From Izemoplasma sp964435595 (GTDB taxonomy: Bacteria; Bacillota_I; Bacilli_A; Izemoplasmatales; Izemoplasmataceae), in contig CAYSZV010000011.1 of assembly GCA_964435595.1 (NCBI GenBank), forward strand, positions 1 to 62,098: a stretch of DNA of 62,098 nucleotides, in the 5' to 3' direction. The first letter of the stretch is position 1, and each line of letters opens with the position of its first letter. The notes below the pieces were generated by a model. It was not told where the DNA came from, did not search any database, and worked only from the letters and a program-made list of their open reading frames with translations. The position numbers and the translations under genes are program-made. Of this stretch, positions 8,194 to 16,322 are shown piece after piece.

Positions 8194-8550
8194 CTATTTC
8201 AGCAACGCATTACAATGACTACATACCGTGTCATTCTCGTGATTGAGTTCACCACAAAAATCACATGGAACAGTATCGTTTTGTTTTGCACCACAATATT
8301 TACAAAAATCAGAGTTCACATCTATTTCTTCTTTGCACTTTACACACTCTTTGAATATCTTAGTTCTTTGTTCTAACGTACCATTAGATAAGTCGATAGA
8401 AACTTTGATTAACACCGCAGCAATTGCAACTCCAATCACGATAAAAAAGACATGATTTGAATCACCTACAAATAGTATTGATAAAGCTACAATCATACCA
8501 ACAATACCCAATGAGAAAACGAAAAAATAGATTGGTTTTATTTTTTTCAC
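8194..8550 (-). CDS. Membrane protein with double zinc ribbon, GTG start
   Basis: The 118-residue protein has two N-terminal transmembrane helices and two C-terminal ribbons (CVKCKEEIDVNSDFCKYC and CDFCGELNHENDTVCSHC). A GTG start seven bases after GGAG is the only well-placed initiation codon. It is the first of three paralogous-looking genes, between the Smr gene and the MFS carrier. The role is unknown. Confidence 0.6.
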   Translation of the reverse strand: MKKIKPIYFFVFSLGIVGMIVALSILFVGDSNHVFFIVIGVAIAAVLIKVSIDLSNGTLEQRTKIFKECVKCKEEIDVNSDFCKYCGAKQNDTVPCDFCGELNHENDTVCSHCNALLK

Positions 8551-8560
8551 ATCACCACTC

Positions 8561-8791
8561 CTACTCTAATACAAGGATGGTTTCTCCTTGATTTTTTGTA
8601 TATTTTCTTCTTACGATCCTCTTCGATCTTATCCCATTTCGACTTTGTACCAATTGCTTAATTGTATCTCCACTATGATATCCGTGAATCACCCTTAATT
8701 CTTGGTCACCTTTGGGAATTCGAGCAATGGTCATTTCTACAATTTTTTTTGCTTCCGCTACAGTATATCCATGTAAGTCTAATTCATGCAT
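8561..8791 (-). CDS. Smr domain protein
   Basis: The 76-residue protein is little more than one Smr domain. It has LDLHGYTVAEAKKIV near the N-terminus and a VIHGYHSGDTIKQLV segment corresponding to the HGxG-type motif. Smr domains, also found at the C-terminus of MutS2, bind nucleic acid and many act as nucleases. Its start overlaps the stop of the upstream Fe-S protein gene (TAATG). Stand-alone copies this small are common; the substrate is unknown. Confidence 0.82.
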   Translation of the reverse strand: MHELDLHGYTVAEAKKIVEMTIARIPKGDQELRVIHGYHSGDTIKQLVQSRNGIRSKRIVRRKYTKNQGETILVLE

Positions 8792-9882
8792 TATTCATCA
8801 TCCTCTAATGAAACAATTGGAAGATCGTTTTTAATATAATTCCTTCTTCCATATTTCTCAAAATGTTCTTCCATAATTTCATCCATTAAAGATGGATTAT
8901 CTTTCATTCTCTCAAGCTTCTCCAGGTCTACACCCTGTGTGAGCGGACACGCTTGAATACATGCTCCACAATCTGTCCCCATTTTTGTCCATTGTTCATA
9001 ACAAGTAACATCATTGAATTTATAGAATATTCTACCATTCACTTCTCTTTGTTTGTGTGTGATAGAGCGTGACGGACAATTCATTAAACACAAAGCGCAT
9101 TTCTTACAAAACTCATGAAGACCATAATCAATTGGTGAATCATATTCTAACTCTAATGTAGTTAAAACAGCACCCAATCTAACCCTATTACCATATTTCT
9201 TTGTAACGATATGATTGCACATTCCAATTTGTCCAAGACCAGCGTCATGAGCAATCGGAACGAGAGGTACTTCATAGTATTCACCATTCATACTTTGTGC
9301 TTTATACCCAAGTTCTTTCAAGTACATTTCCAATCTAGCACCTGTGATTGCTAGCTTTAAATACTCATTTTCAGTCGTCATCAATTCTTCGAAATGAGGT
9401 GCACGATTAATGTGATCCAAATCCATTTCCATTGTAAAAACTATCGCTGTTTTATATTGTGGAATCACTTTTTTACCGTACTGATGAATATCTAGATGTT
9501 CATTCACACCACCAAAATGAGAATAGTAATTACTATCAGTTAATTTAGCAATCCCAACATCTGTAGCCCCATAATGTTGAGTAATCAGTTTGAGATTCTT
9601 TGCAAAACCTTTTGGTATATTTTGTCTTACTTTATTAACTTCTATATTTTTTGCAGCATGAAAAACACTACTAACAAGTTTCTTATTGTTTGCAGTAATT
9701 GGTAAGAATAAATCTTTAAACTGTTGAGACTTTTTAATGCGATCTCTAAACTGTACGTTTCGTACAGAATCATCATCTTTCCTCGTCTTCGGATTGTTCT
9801 TGTAATACTCTTTATACTCTTTGCTTCCTTTTTTTAAAGCAACTCTTGAAAACAAGGTATTTCTTTCATCATATTTTGTCAT
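8791..9882 (-). CDS. Cytoplasmic reductive-dehalogenase/QueG-like Fe-S protein
   Basis: The 363-residue protein ends in a ferredoxin-like double [4Fe-4S] domain (CKKCALCLMNCP and C-GTDCGACIQACP, about residues 260-320). It has a preceding domain with GLGQIGMCNHIVTKKYGNRVRLGAVLT, the layout of corrinoid-dependent QueG and reductive dehalogenases. There is no Tat signal peptide and no neighbouring RdhB membrane anchor. QueG would normally show a closer match near its tRNA-modifying site, so I assign only the superfamily. An AGGTGG site precedes the ATG. It heads an operon that ends with nfnAB, a possible electron source. Confidence 0.7.
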   Translation of the reverse strand: MTKYDERNTLFSRVALKKGSKEYKEYYKNNPKTRKDDDSVRNVQFRDRIKKSQQFKDLFLPITANNKKLVSSVFHAAKNIEVNKVRQNIPKGFAKNLKLITQHYGATDVGIAKLTDSNYYSHFGGVNEHLDIHQYGKKVIPQYKTAIVFTMEMDLDHINRAPHFEELMTTENEYLKLAITGARLEMYLKELGYKAQSMNGEYYEVPLVPIAHDAGLGQIGMCNHIVTKKYGNRVRLGAVLTTLELEYDSPIDYGLHEFCKKCALCLMNCPSRSITHKQREVNGRIFYKFNDVTCYEQWTKMGTDCGACIQACPLTQGVDLEKLERMKDNPSLMDEIMEEHFEKYGRRNYIKNDLPIVSLEDDE

Positions 9883-9900
9883 AGTACCACCTATTTAGCA

Positions 9901-9906
9901 TTATAA
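9901..9906 (-). promoter_or_regulatory. Candidate -10 of the RdhA/QueG-like operon
   Basis: TATAAT on minus at 9906-9901, 19 bases before the ATG and just after the upstream terminator. No good -35 is visible. Confidence 0.45.
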
Positions 9907-9907
9907 C

Positions 9908-9944
9908 AAAAAAAAGGCTAGTTGAAAACATTAACTAGCCTTTT
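9908..9944 (-). terminator. Intrinsic terminator of the cyclophilin lipoprotein operon
   Basis: The 10-bp stem AAGGCTAGTT / AACTAGCCTT (9915-9924 with 9934-9943) is followed on minus by an uninterrupted T-run (A-run from 9909 on plus). Confidence 0.88.
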
Positions 9945-9947
9945 TCA

Positions 9948-10613
9948 TTAATCACATATTGGAGCACTTGGCTCATATCCATTCAGTTCAATCGTAATAT
10001 TCGTAATTGTTATTTTTTCTGTTGGTACATCACTACCTTCTTCTTGCATTGCAGCAATAAAATCAAGTAGGTTAAATCCTGATATTAATCCTCCAAAGCC
10101 AGCATATTCATCATCTAAATATGGTGAATAAGCATCTACGATAAAGAATTGTGATGATTGTGAATTGTAAAACCCTCCCACACGAGCCATTGATAAGACT
10201 CCACGGTAATGAGACAAATCATTTGTTCCAGTGAAATCATCATTATTATTCATTTCACCAAGGAATGAACAATACGGATCATCTAAACGTCCAGCTTGTA
10301 TCATAAATTCATCAATCACACGATGAAATTCATTGTTTTCATAATCGCCACGATCTATATACGATATAATAGCGTCTACAGTGATTGGAGCGATACTAGG
10401 GAATAATTGTAATTTCATTTCCCCCATATTAGCTACTTCAATCGTCATCACTGGGTTATTTGAACTCAAGTAAGATGAATATGGCAACTCATTCAACACC
10501 ACTGCACCTTCTTTTGGAATATCATATTCCGGTGTTTCTGGAACTCCAGTTGCACAAGCAGTCATCGTAACTGTAATTGTTAATAGTAATAAAAGTAAAA
10601 GTAATTTCTTCAT
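9948..10613 (-). CDS. Lipoprotein cyclophilin-type peptidyl-prolyl isomerase
   Basis: The protein begins with a lipoprotein signal peptide (MKKLLLLLLLLTITVTMTAC), with lipidation expected at Cys20. A cyclophilin domain follows: FHRVIDEFMIQAGR, YRGVLSMARVG and NSQSSQFFIV. This is the usual F-R-x-I-x-x-F-x-Q-x-G and S-Q-F-F core of proline isomerases. An upstream GTG would overlap the GAGGAAG ribosome site, so the ATG at 10613 is chosen. It should assist folding of exported proteins outside the membrane. Insertion of DDPYCSFLGEMNNNDDF marks a bacterial lipoprotein subfamily. Confidence 0.88.
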   Translation of the reverse strand: MKKLLLLLLLLTITVTMTACATGVPETPEYDIPKEGAVVLNELPYSSYLSSNNPVMTIEVANMGEMKLQLFPSIAPITVDAIISYIDRGDYENNEFHRVIDEFMIQAGRLDDPYCSFLGEMNNNDDFTGTNDLSHYRGVLSMARVGGFYNSQSSQFFIVDAYSPYLDDEYAGFGGLISGFNLLDFIAAMQEEGSDVPTEKITITNITIELNGYEPSAPICD

Positions 10614-10621
10614 AATCTTCC

Positions 10622-11539
10622 TCACAATAAGTATTCAAGATCTAGTTGATCTTGATAATCTTCTTCATTTAATTTTTGTAATGTTTCAATAATATCTTTG
10701 TTCACTTCTTCATTTGTATTCACTGTATATCCACCAGAATGATTTGATAATACTACATTATCCAACTCATGAAGAGGATAATTACTAGGAAAACACATTT
10801 CCTTATCCTTTGGATAATTGTACCAAACATCACTTGCATACCCTTTTAAAGTATTGTCTTTCAAAGCAAGATACAATCCTTCTTCGTCGACTATTTTCCC
10901 TCGACCAACATTGATTAAATACTTGTTTTTCATTCTAGATAAAATTCGTTTATCAAACACACCTTCGGTTGTTTCGTTCAGTGGTGCGGCAATAATAATC
11001 ACATCACACATTTGTACCAAATTAGTTACATTCTTAACGATTGAAATATCGGATGGATATTCTTTTCCACGATCGATTGTAACAAAGTCACAGCCAAATC
11101 CTTTTAGCATGGTATGGATGAGTTTACCTATACGTCCATATCCATAAAGCCCAATTGTTTTGTCTTGAATGGTTTCCCAAGGAACACGGCTTGTAGAATT
11201 GCGTTCTGCCCAATTTCCTTTAGATAAAAAATTGTGATAATGCATAACTTTACCCATCAAAGTTAAGGTTAAAGCAACTGCTTTTTCTGCAACATATTTG
11301 CTTCTTGTTGGTGTAACAAACAACATCAAATTTTGTTGTCTCATTGCTTCTAAATCAATTCTATTATGTCCTGTCCATGGAATAATAATTCCACGAAGAT
11401 TTTGATGATAATCGTCTTTTTGATAGCGACCAGTCAAAAGAAAGTGTGCCCCTTCTTTTTGGTCTAAGATATGGACACCCGCTATTGGATGCGCTAATAA
11501 ATACTCTTTGATTCTCTCATGTTCAGTATATACTTTCAT
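10622..11539 (-). CDS. D-isomer-specific 2-hydroxyacid dehydrogenase
   Basis: The 305-residue protein has the Rossmann motif GLYGYGRIGKLIHTML near residue 130, NVGRGKIVDEEGLYLAL (catalytic Arg region), and LSNHSGGYT with the catalytic His. It is of the 2-hydroxyacid/phosphoglycerate dehydrogenase family and would reduce a 2-keto acid with NAD(P)H or the reverse. The N-terminal substrate domain (1-95) is diverged, so the substrate cannot be named. An AGGAGGG site precedes the ATG. Confidence 0.82.
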   Translation of the reverse strand: MKVYTEHERIKEYLLAHPIAGVHILDQKEGAHFLLTGRYQKDDYHQNLRGIIIPWTGHNRIDLEAMRQQNLMLFVTPTRSKYVAEKAVALTLTLMGKVMHYHNFLSKGNWAERNSTSRVPWETIQDKTIGLYGYGRIGKLIHTMLKGFGCDFVTIDRGKEYPSDISIVKNVTNLVQMCDVIIIAAPLNETTEGVFDKRILSRMKNKYLINVGRGKIVDEEGLYLALKDNTLKGYASDVWYNYPKDKEMCFPSNYPLHELDNVVLSNHSGGYTVNTNEEVNKDIIETLQKLNEEDYQDQLDLEYLL

Positions 11540-11547
11540 AAGCCCTC

Positions 11548-12426
11548 CTAGATGTCTAATATTAGTTGTTTCTTCTTAATGTGATTTTTTGTAGCTTCTA
11601 CAATATCTTTCATTTTAAATAGAATACCATACTTCTTACATAATAAAACAAAATGTTCTCTTAGTTGCTTTTGGTTGAGTGATGTACAGACATAACTTTC
11701 CCCAAATGCTTCAATATATTTTTTCGTTAAGTCAGGTCCGATTTTCTCAAAGAAATACAATCTTTGGTTGTCTCGCAAGGTAACACCAAAAGAAGGGTAA
11801 ATATAATTAGCCCCCGCTTGATAAGCTTGTTCAACAATACTTGTAATATTTTCAATTGTATCGTTGATAAATGGCAATATCGGCATCATCAAGACACCAG
11901 TGTAAATGCCATTGTTACGCAAGGTCTTAACTGCTTCAAATCGTTTTGTTGTTGAAGAAATATTTCGTTCAATTCTTGATTGCAATAAATCATTTCCTGT
12001 TGTAATAGTAATCCCAATTGATACAGGACTGTGTTCATTGATTTGTTTCAATAAATCAATATCTCTTAAGACTCTTATATTTTTGGTAATAATAGAGACA
12101 CCATGTCCATATTTTAGTATTGATGTAAGAGCACTTCTCGTATATTCCAATGTTTCTTCTAAATGGTTATATGGGTCACTCATTCCCCCCATAGATATCA
12201 CACATTTGCTGCGTTTATTTTTTAACTCTAATTCAATTTTTTTCGGTGCATCTTTCTTAGGCTTCACTATATCAAATTCTTTAATCTGATAACAACTAGA
12301 GCGGGAATCACAATAAATGCATCCTTGATTGCAGCCTTTATAGATATTCATATTGTGAGTAGATCCAAACCAACCTTCCCCACCAGACATCTTATGAATT
12401 AGTTTGACAGCGTTTATGTATTCCAT
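11548..12426 (-). CDS. SPL-type radical SAM protein
   Basis: The protein carries the radical SAM cluster motif in CNQGCIYCDSRSSCY near residue 32, preceded by GGEGWFGSTHNMNIYKG. This matches a subgroup related to spore photoproduct lyase (SplB-like Rv2578c/COG1533). GITITTGNDL and a VLMMPILPFIND strand complete the barrel. The start overlaps the end of the APH gene by 13 bases and has only a weak ribosome site. No sporulation genes are visible, so a DNA photoproduct role is doubtful. The substrate is unknown. Confidence 0.8.
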   Translation of the reverse strand: MEYINAVKLIHKMSGGEGWFGSTHNMNIYKGCNQGCIYCDSRSSCYQIKEFDIVKPKKDAPKKIELELKNKRSKCVISMGGMSDPYNHLEETLEYTRSALTSILKYGHGVSIITKNIRVLRDIDLLKQINEHSPVSIGITITTGNDLLQSRIERNISSTTKRFEAVKTLRNNGIYTGVLMMPILPFINDTIENITSIVEQAYQAGANYIYPSFGVTLRDNQRLYFFEKIGPDLTKKYIEAFGESYVCTSLNQKQLREHFVLLCKKYGILFKMKDIVEATKNHIKKKQLILDI

Positions 12427-13418
12427 ACAGCTTTCAAAACTCGTTCAACATCAAAGAAAGGTGTATTTTCCTTAATTCTAGTTTCATATTTTTCAATAAA
12501 TCGTTTCCCCCACGGTCCTTCAACCATTTCCTCGCCAGCAGCATGAATAACCATAAACAAAATGACTTGTCGTAACATAAGAAAATCATTCAACCTTTTA
12601 AACCACTTAAGATCCAACTTATTTTCCTTCTCGTAGCCTTTCATGAAAGACTGTAATAATGTAATGGTTTTATCTTCAATCTCCCTATCAGAAAGAGATC
12701 CCATTCCATAAGTATAAAATATAATAATGGCTATATCAGAAATAAAGTGTTTATATGATGCATCATCAAAATCAAAAAAGGTTAAGACTTGTCCATCATA
12801 ATACATATTACCAAAATGAAGATCTGTATGAATCAATCCATATGAATCTACATCTCGTTCGTAACCTTTGATTGTTTCTGTAATTTCTCTAGCACGATCA
12901 ATGACAAATTGATGGGTATCATGTAAATTTCTTTCTCCAATTTCAATATAATCTTCTTCAAAGAAGTTGTATCTTTTATGTTTTGGAGAATATGATTTCG
13001 TTAGTCGATGAAGTCTTCCAACAGCTTGTCCAAACCCTTCTAAGAATTCATTTGTAATTTGTTCTCTTTTTACATAGGTTCCCTTGGCTTTTGTAAAGAC
13101 ACAAACACTAAAATAATACCCATCTTGTGCAGGTACTTTAAATAACAATTGATTGTGAATTGTATGGACCACAGTTGATACATTTGCCCCATTATGTGCC
13201 AAATAATCTATAAATTCTAACTCAGCATATACCAATTCGAATGATCGATGATGACTATGCACAAAACGCAAGACATACTCCTCATTGTCCAAGACATATT
13301 CATAAATAAAATTCTCAAATCCACCCAATCTTTTTATATCTTCAAAGGCAACCTTATACTCTTTTGCTGCTTGTCTTATTATGTTATCATTCATTGCTTC
13401 TGCAATTATTTTTTCCAT
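12414..13418 (-). CDS. Phosphotransferase enzyme family (APH-like kinase)
   Basis: The 334-residue kinase-like protein has an N-lobe of about 100 residues, the catalytic loop LIHTDLHFGNMYY and the metal-binding FFDFDDA (DFD) segment near 200-225. These define the aminoglycoside phosphotransferase/choline kinase/homoserine kinase fold. It phosphorylates a small-molecule hydroxyl with ATP, but nothing identifies the substrate. An AAGGAGG site precedes the ATG. It starts a transcription block that continues through the SPL protein, dehydrogenase and cyclophilin genes. Confidence 0.82.
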   Translation of the reverse strand: MEKIIAEAMNDNIIRQAAKEYKVAFEDIKRLGGFENFIYEYVLDNEEYVLRFVHSHHRSFELVYAELEFIDYLAHNGANVSTVVHTIHNQLLFKVPAQDGYYFSVCVFTKAKGTYVKREQITNEFLEGFGQAVGRLHRLTKSYSPKHKRYNFFEEDYIEIGERNLHDTHQFVIDRAREITETIKGYERDVDSYGLIHTDLHFGNMYYDGQVLTFFDFDDASYKHFISDIAIIIFYTYGMGSLSDREIEDKTITLLQSFMKGYEKENKLDLKWFKRLNDFLMLRQVILFMVIHAAGEEMVEGPWGKRFIEKYETRIKENTPFFDVERVLKAVWNT

Positions 13419-13445
13419 AAAATCACCACCTCCTTTTATTGTATC

Positions 13446-13471
13446 AAAAAAAGAGGTGTTTTTACACCTCT
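13446..13471 (-). terminator. Intrinsic terminator of the CotH-DUF4956-VTC operon
   Basis: The stem AGAGGTGT / ACACCTCT (13452-13459 with 13464-13471) with a four-base loop and a T-run on minus overlaps the stop codon of the CotH gene. Confidence 0.85.
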
Positions 13472-14951
13472 ATCTTAGACTTCTATAGTATTCTATATCA
13501 CTTGTTACTGCATCAATCTTTAAAGCAAAATAGTTCGTTTTATCATATCTCATATCGGCAATATCACTATACAAAGCTTCTGCTTTTTCATAAATTTCAA
13601 GATAAGTAGCTTCTGAGAAGGTTCCATCTTCAATCAACTGCAGCATATAGTTTTCATATAAAATCTGATATTCCTCATATACAATAGTGTTATCCCATAA
13701 CGGCTTTCCACATGGCATCCAAGATTCCCAAGCCCACTCGTATATATCATTACCCAATGTGTAATTAATGAAACTAGGATGACCTGGCCATCCAGCTCCC
13801 ATTGAATTATCATAATCAAATGGTAAATACGTTAAATAGCCATCTTCTTCAATATAATAATAAAAATTATTGGCATTTCCTCGATAGTCATCCGGATTAC
13901 CAACTAGGACATTCACAGCCATCGCTCGCATAAAATTATCAATGTTGAAATAATTTTCGATAAATTCTTTCCGAGAACTGAGATCGTTAATGTTTATTCC
14001 AAAACTAAAATCTACTAATAAGTCATATGATTCAATATCTTTATTGGTCTCTTTTCCATACAATGGACGATAATTGGTTTCCCAATTACGGATACCATAA
14101 TCACTTGAAGAATAAATCGGATCTAATGTCGCAGACCACAATCCTTTATACAAATCTCCAACCTCTTTGGTTGGAATTTCTTGAAGATGTTTGCGGATGA
14201 ATTCTTCATCATATTGTTCAAAGATATTGTATAGTTCAACCATTTTCACTTTGCCATCGACAACGATTTGCATTTCGGCGTATGAAGCACGCGGGATTGC
14301 AACTCCCATTTCACGGAACATTTCATAGCTAAATACTTCGTTTGTATATCCCGGATCATTGGTATTGTTCCATTTAAATAACAGTTGTTCCATATTGAAT
14401 ACATCTCTTTTTTTAAGATCATCAAATTCTTCTGTTCCTTCTTCATATTCAAAGGTTTCATTAAACTTCATCATATAATGAATCGGAGAAACATATCCAT
14501 TCCCAGAATCAGGTGGAAAACGAGAATAATCATTCCCTTTGCTCCTAATTCCAACTTCTTTGATTTCATATATTTCATCATCTGCAATGTATGTCACATC
14601 AACACGACGATAGTTGTTTGATTTATAATTCCCAAATTGATCATAATGATCATACATATCTTGGTTTAGTCCATCCCACTCTTCTTGGGTAAACTCAATT
14701 ACAAAAGTATGTCTAATATCATAACTAAATAGTTTTTCATATTCCGCTTCTTGATCATAGCCATCCTCAAATGCTTGATCGATCACAGCTGTTTGCTCGT
14801 TGCGATCGATGATACTTTGGACGATTTCATCGTGAGTTGGCAAATTGTTTAAAAGTGACTCCTCACTAGACATTTCTAGTATCGCTAGTGTACCGAAAAG
14901 GAATGTCAGTATGACGATTCTTTTGAGTACAACATATACTGTATTATTCAG
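13470..14951 (-). CDS. CotH kinase family protein, probable CTG start
   Basis: CotH proteins are atypical protein kinases. This one shows the core VELYNIFEQYDEEFIRKH, GNPDDYRGNANNFYYY and YLPFDYDNSMGAGW, the last holding the metal-binding Asp. The first ATG (14873) would leave a protein without an export signal. In the same frame, the 26 codons before it encode a hydrophobic signal-like peptide (NNTVYVVLKRIVILTFLFG). The only initiation-like codon there is CTG at 14951-14949, nine bases after AAGGAG. I therefore propose a CTG start. It ends a trio with DUF4956 and VTC proteins, a recurrent bacterial gene set. Confidence 0.8.
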   Translation of the reverse strand: MNNTVYVVLKRIVILTFLFGTLAILEMSSEESLLNNLPTHDEIVQSIIDRNEQTAVIDQAFEDGYDQEAEYEKLFSYDIRHTFVIEFTQEEWDGLNQDMYDHYDQFGNYKSNNYRRVDVTYIADDEIYEIKEVGIRSKGNDYSRFPPDSGNGYVSPIHYMMKFNETFEYEEGTEEFDDLKKRDVFNMEQLLFKWNNTNDPGYTNEVFSYEMFREMGVAIPRASYAEMQIVVDGKVKMVELYNIFEQYDEEFIRKHLQEIPTKEVGDLYKGLWSATLDPIYSSSDYGIRNWETNYRPLYGKETNKDIESYDLLVDFSFGININDLSSRKEFIENYFNIDNFMRAMAVNVLVGNPDDYRGNANNFYYYIEEDGYLTYLPFDYDNSMGAGWPGHPSFINYTLGNDIYEWAWESWMPCGKPLWDNTIVYEEYQILYENYMLQLIEDGTFSEATYLEIYEKAEALYSDIADMRYDKTNYFALKIDAVTSDIEYYRSLR

Positions 14952-15621
14952 AAATGTAGTCTCCTTGATGAGACAATAATACGACGCTTATCACACCATC
15001 AATTGCTGATAGTTGATTAACGAGAATTGCTTTCTCTTCTTTTGATCGAACTTCTAATGTGATATCCAAAGTATTGTTTCTAAGCGTTTTATTTCTAAGC
15101 GTATATTTTCCATATATCTCTTTGATTTTTTCTAATAATTGTTCTTCATTTTTTATATCACTACGGATGATTAAATAATAACTTTGAACAAAGACTTCTA
15201 AAGCCATCAACATAAAGATAGCTGCACCAATCAGTATTGTCGAAGCAATTGCCACTGTTAATAGTCCTGCTCCCGCAGTTACACCTAGTCCAACAGCCCA
15301 AAATACAAACACAGTATCAAATGGGTTCTTAATGGCTGTTCTAAAACGCACAATTGACAGTGCCCCTACCATCCCAAGTGATAAAATAATGTTTGAAGAC
15401 ACACTAATAATGATAACTGAAATAATCATCGCTATCACTGGTAATGAAAGTGCTAAGCTCTTGTTATATACAGTCGATTGATAGGCTCTCTTGTATACAA
15501 ACAAGATTACCAAACTCAATATAAATACAGCGAAAATAATAAATATAATTTGTTCAATTGATAATACTTGGTCTGTCCCAAGTCCGTAAATATCCAATCC
15601 AAATAATTCTAATATGTTCAT
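14944..15621 (-). CDS. DUF4956 membrane protein
   Basis: The 225-residue protein has four hydrophobic segments (about 25-45, 60-85, 105-125, 130-150), the signature GMVGALSIVRFRTAIKNPFDTVFVFWAVGLGVTAGAG, and a cytosolic C-terminal domain of about 75 residues with a ferredoxin-like beta-alpha pattern. DUF4956 proteins typically sit between a VTC-domain polyphosphate polymerase and a CotH protein, exactly the arrangement here. A membrane role in polyphosphate or surface phosphate chemistry is inferred from that context only. Confidence 0.85.
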   Translation of the reverse strand: MNILELFGLDIYGLGTDQVLSIEQIIFIIFAVFILSLVILFVYKRAYQSTVYNKSLALSLPVIAMIISVIIISVSSNIILSLGMVGALSIVRFRTAIKNPFDTVFVFWAVGLGVTAGAGLLTVAIASTILIGAAIFMLMALEVFVQSYYLIIRSDIKNEEQLLEKIKEIYGKYTLRNKTLRNNTLDITLEVRSKEEKAILVNQLSAIDGVISVVLLSHQGDYISE

Positions 15622-15630
15622 AATATCCTC

Positions 15631-16308
15631 CTATGTAAATGCTCTTTGGTATCCGTAGAAATATTTCGAATACGCTACTTGATTTAACTTAATTCCATCT
15701 ATAATTGTTTTGATGTTCTTTGGTATGAAATGTTCATACTTAATTTCTAAAATGAGTAGGTGATCACTGATTAACTTAAAATCAGATGAGTGTCTATCTG
15801 GATCATATATTTCCCCACACAAGGTGTGATCAAAGGTGATTCTTAGATTATCCGATTCATCCTTATATGCTTCTCGTTGATAAGACATTACGACTTGTGG
15901 CAACAAATGTCTTAGGTTGTTATCTAATACAAATCTTCTAATTACCTCGTCATCTAAATGTTGATATAACACGTCACTGTCTTGATTGACAATCGCATCA
16001 AAAACCTGATTGGAAATCATCGTAGATGTCTTCACTGAATCATCCCCAGATTTTTCTTTGATTTCAAATTTCATACTTTGCAAATCATCGTAATATCTAA
16101 TTCGATATTTCTTATGAAATTCATTTCCAAACGCTTTGTCACTTGCCCCAGAAAATTCAAGATCATCTAGATAAATACTGTGGACAGGATAAGAAGCCGT
16201 TTCTCCATGTTTATCATGAATTAGAAAGGTTTCTAATAATGGTTGAATTTTTCTATAGTCCATATAGGAAATAATGTATTTCAATTCTTTTCTTCTCGTT
16301 TTTTTCAT
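15631..16308 (-). CDS. VTC domain polyphosphate polymerase-like protein
   Basis: The 225-residue protein is a single VTC tunnel-fold domain. Basic and acidic strands KELKYIIS, HKKYRIRYYDD, MKFEIKEKSGD, SYQREAYK and LLILEIKYE supply the expected active-site residues. In yeast Vtc4 this fold makes polyphosphate from ATP; bacterial versions are assumed similar. It starts the three-gene VTC-DUF4956-CotH block, ten bases upstream of DUF4956 and 14 bases downstream of the helicase fragment. Confidence 0.87.
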   Translation of the reverse strand: MKKTRRKELKYIISYMDYRKIQPLLETFLIHDKHGETASYPVHSIYLDDLEFSGASDKAFGNEFHKKYRIRYYDDLQSMKFEIKEKSGDDSVKTSTMISNQVFDAIVNQDSDVLYQHLDDEVIRRFVLDNNLRHLLPQVVMSYQREAYKDESDNLRITFDHTLCGEIYDPDRHSSDFKLISDHLLILEIKYEHFIPKNIKTIIDGIKLNQVAYSKYFYGYQRAFT

Positions 16309-16322
16309 CGCATCACCTTTTA

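Noticed and set aside
7485..9882. QueG with queuosine genes
   Set aside because: No other queuosine genes are nearby, and the context (NfnAB, MFS, zinc-ribbon proteins) does not support that pathway.
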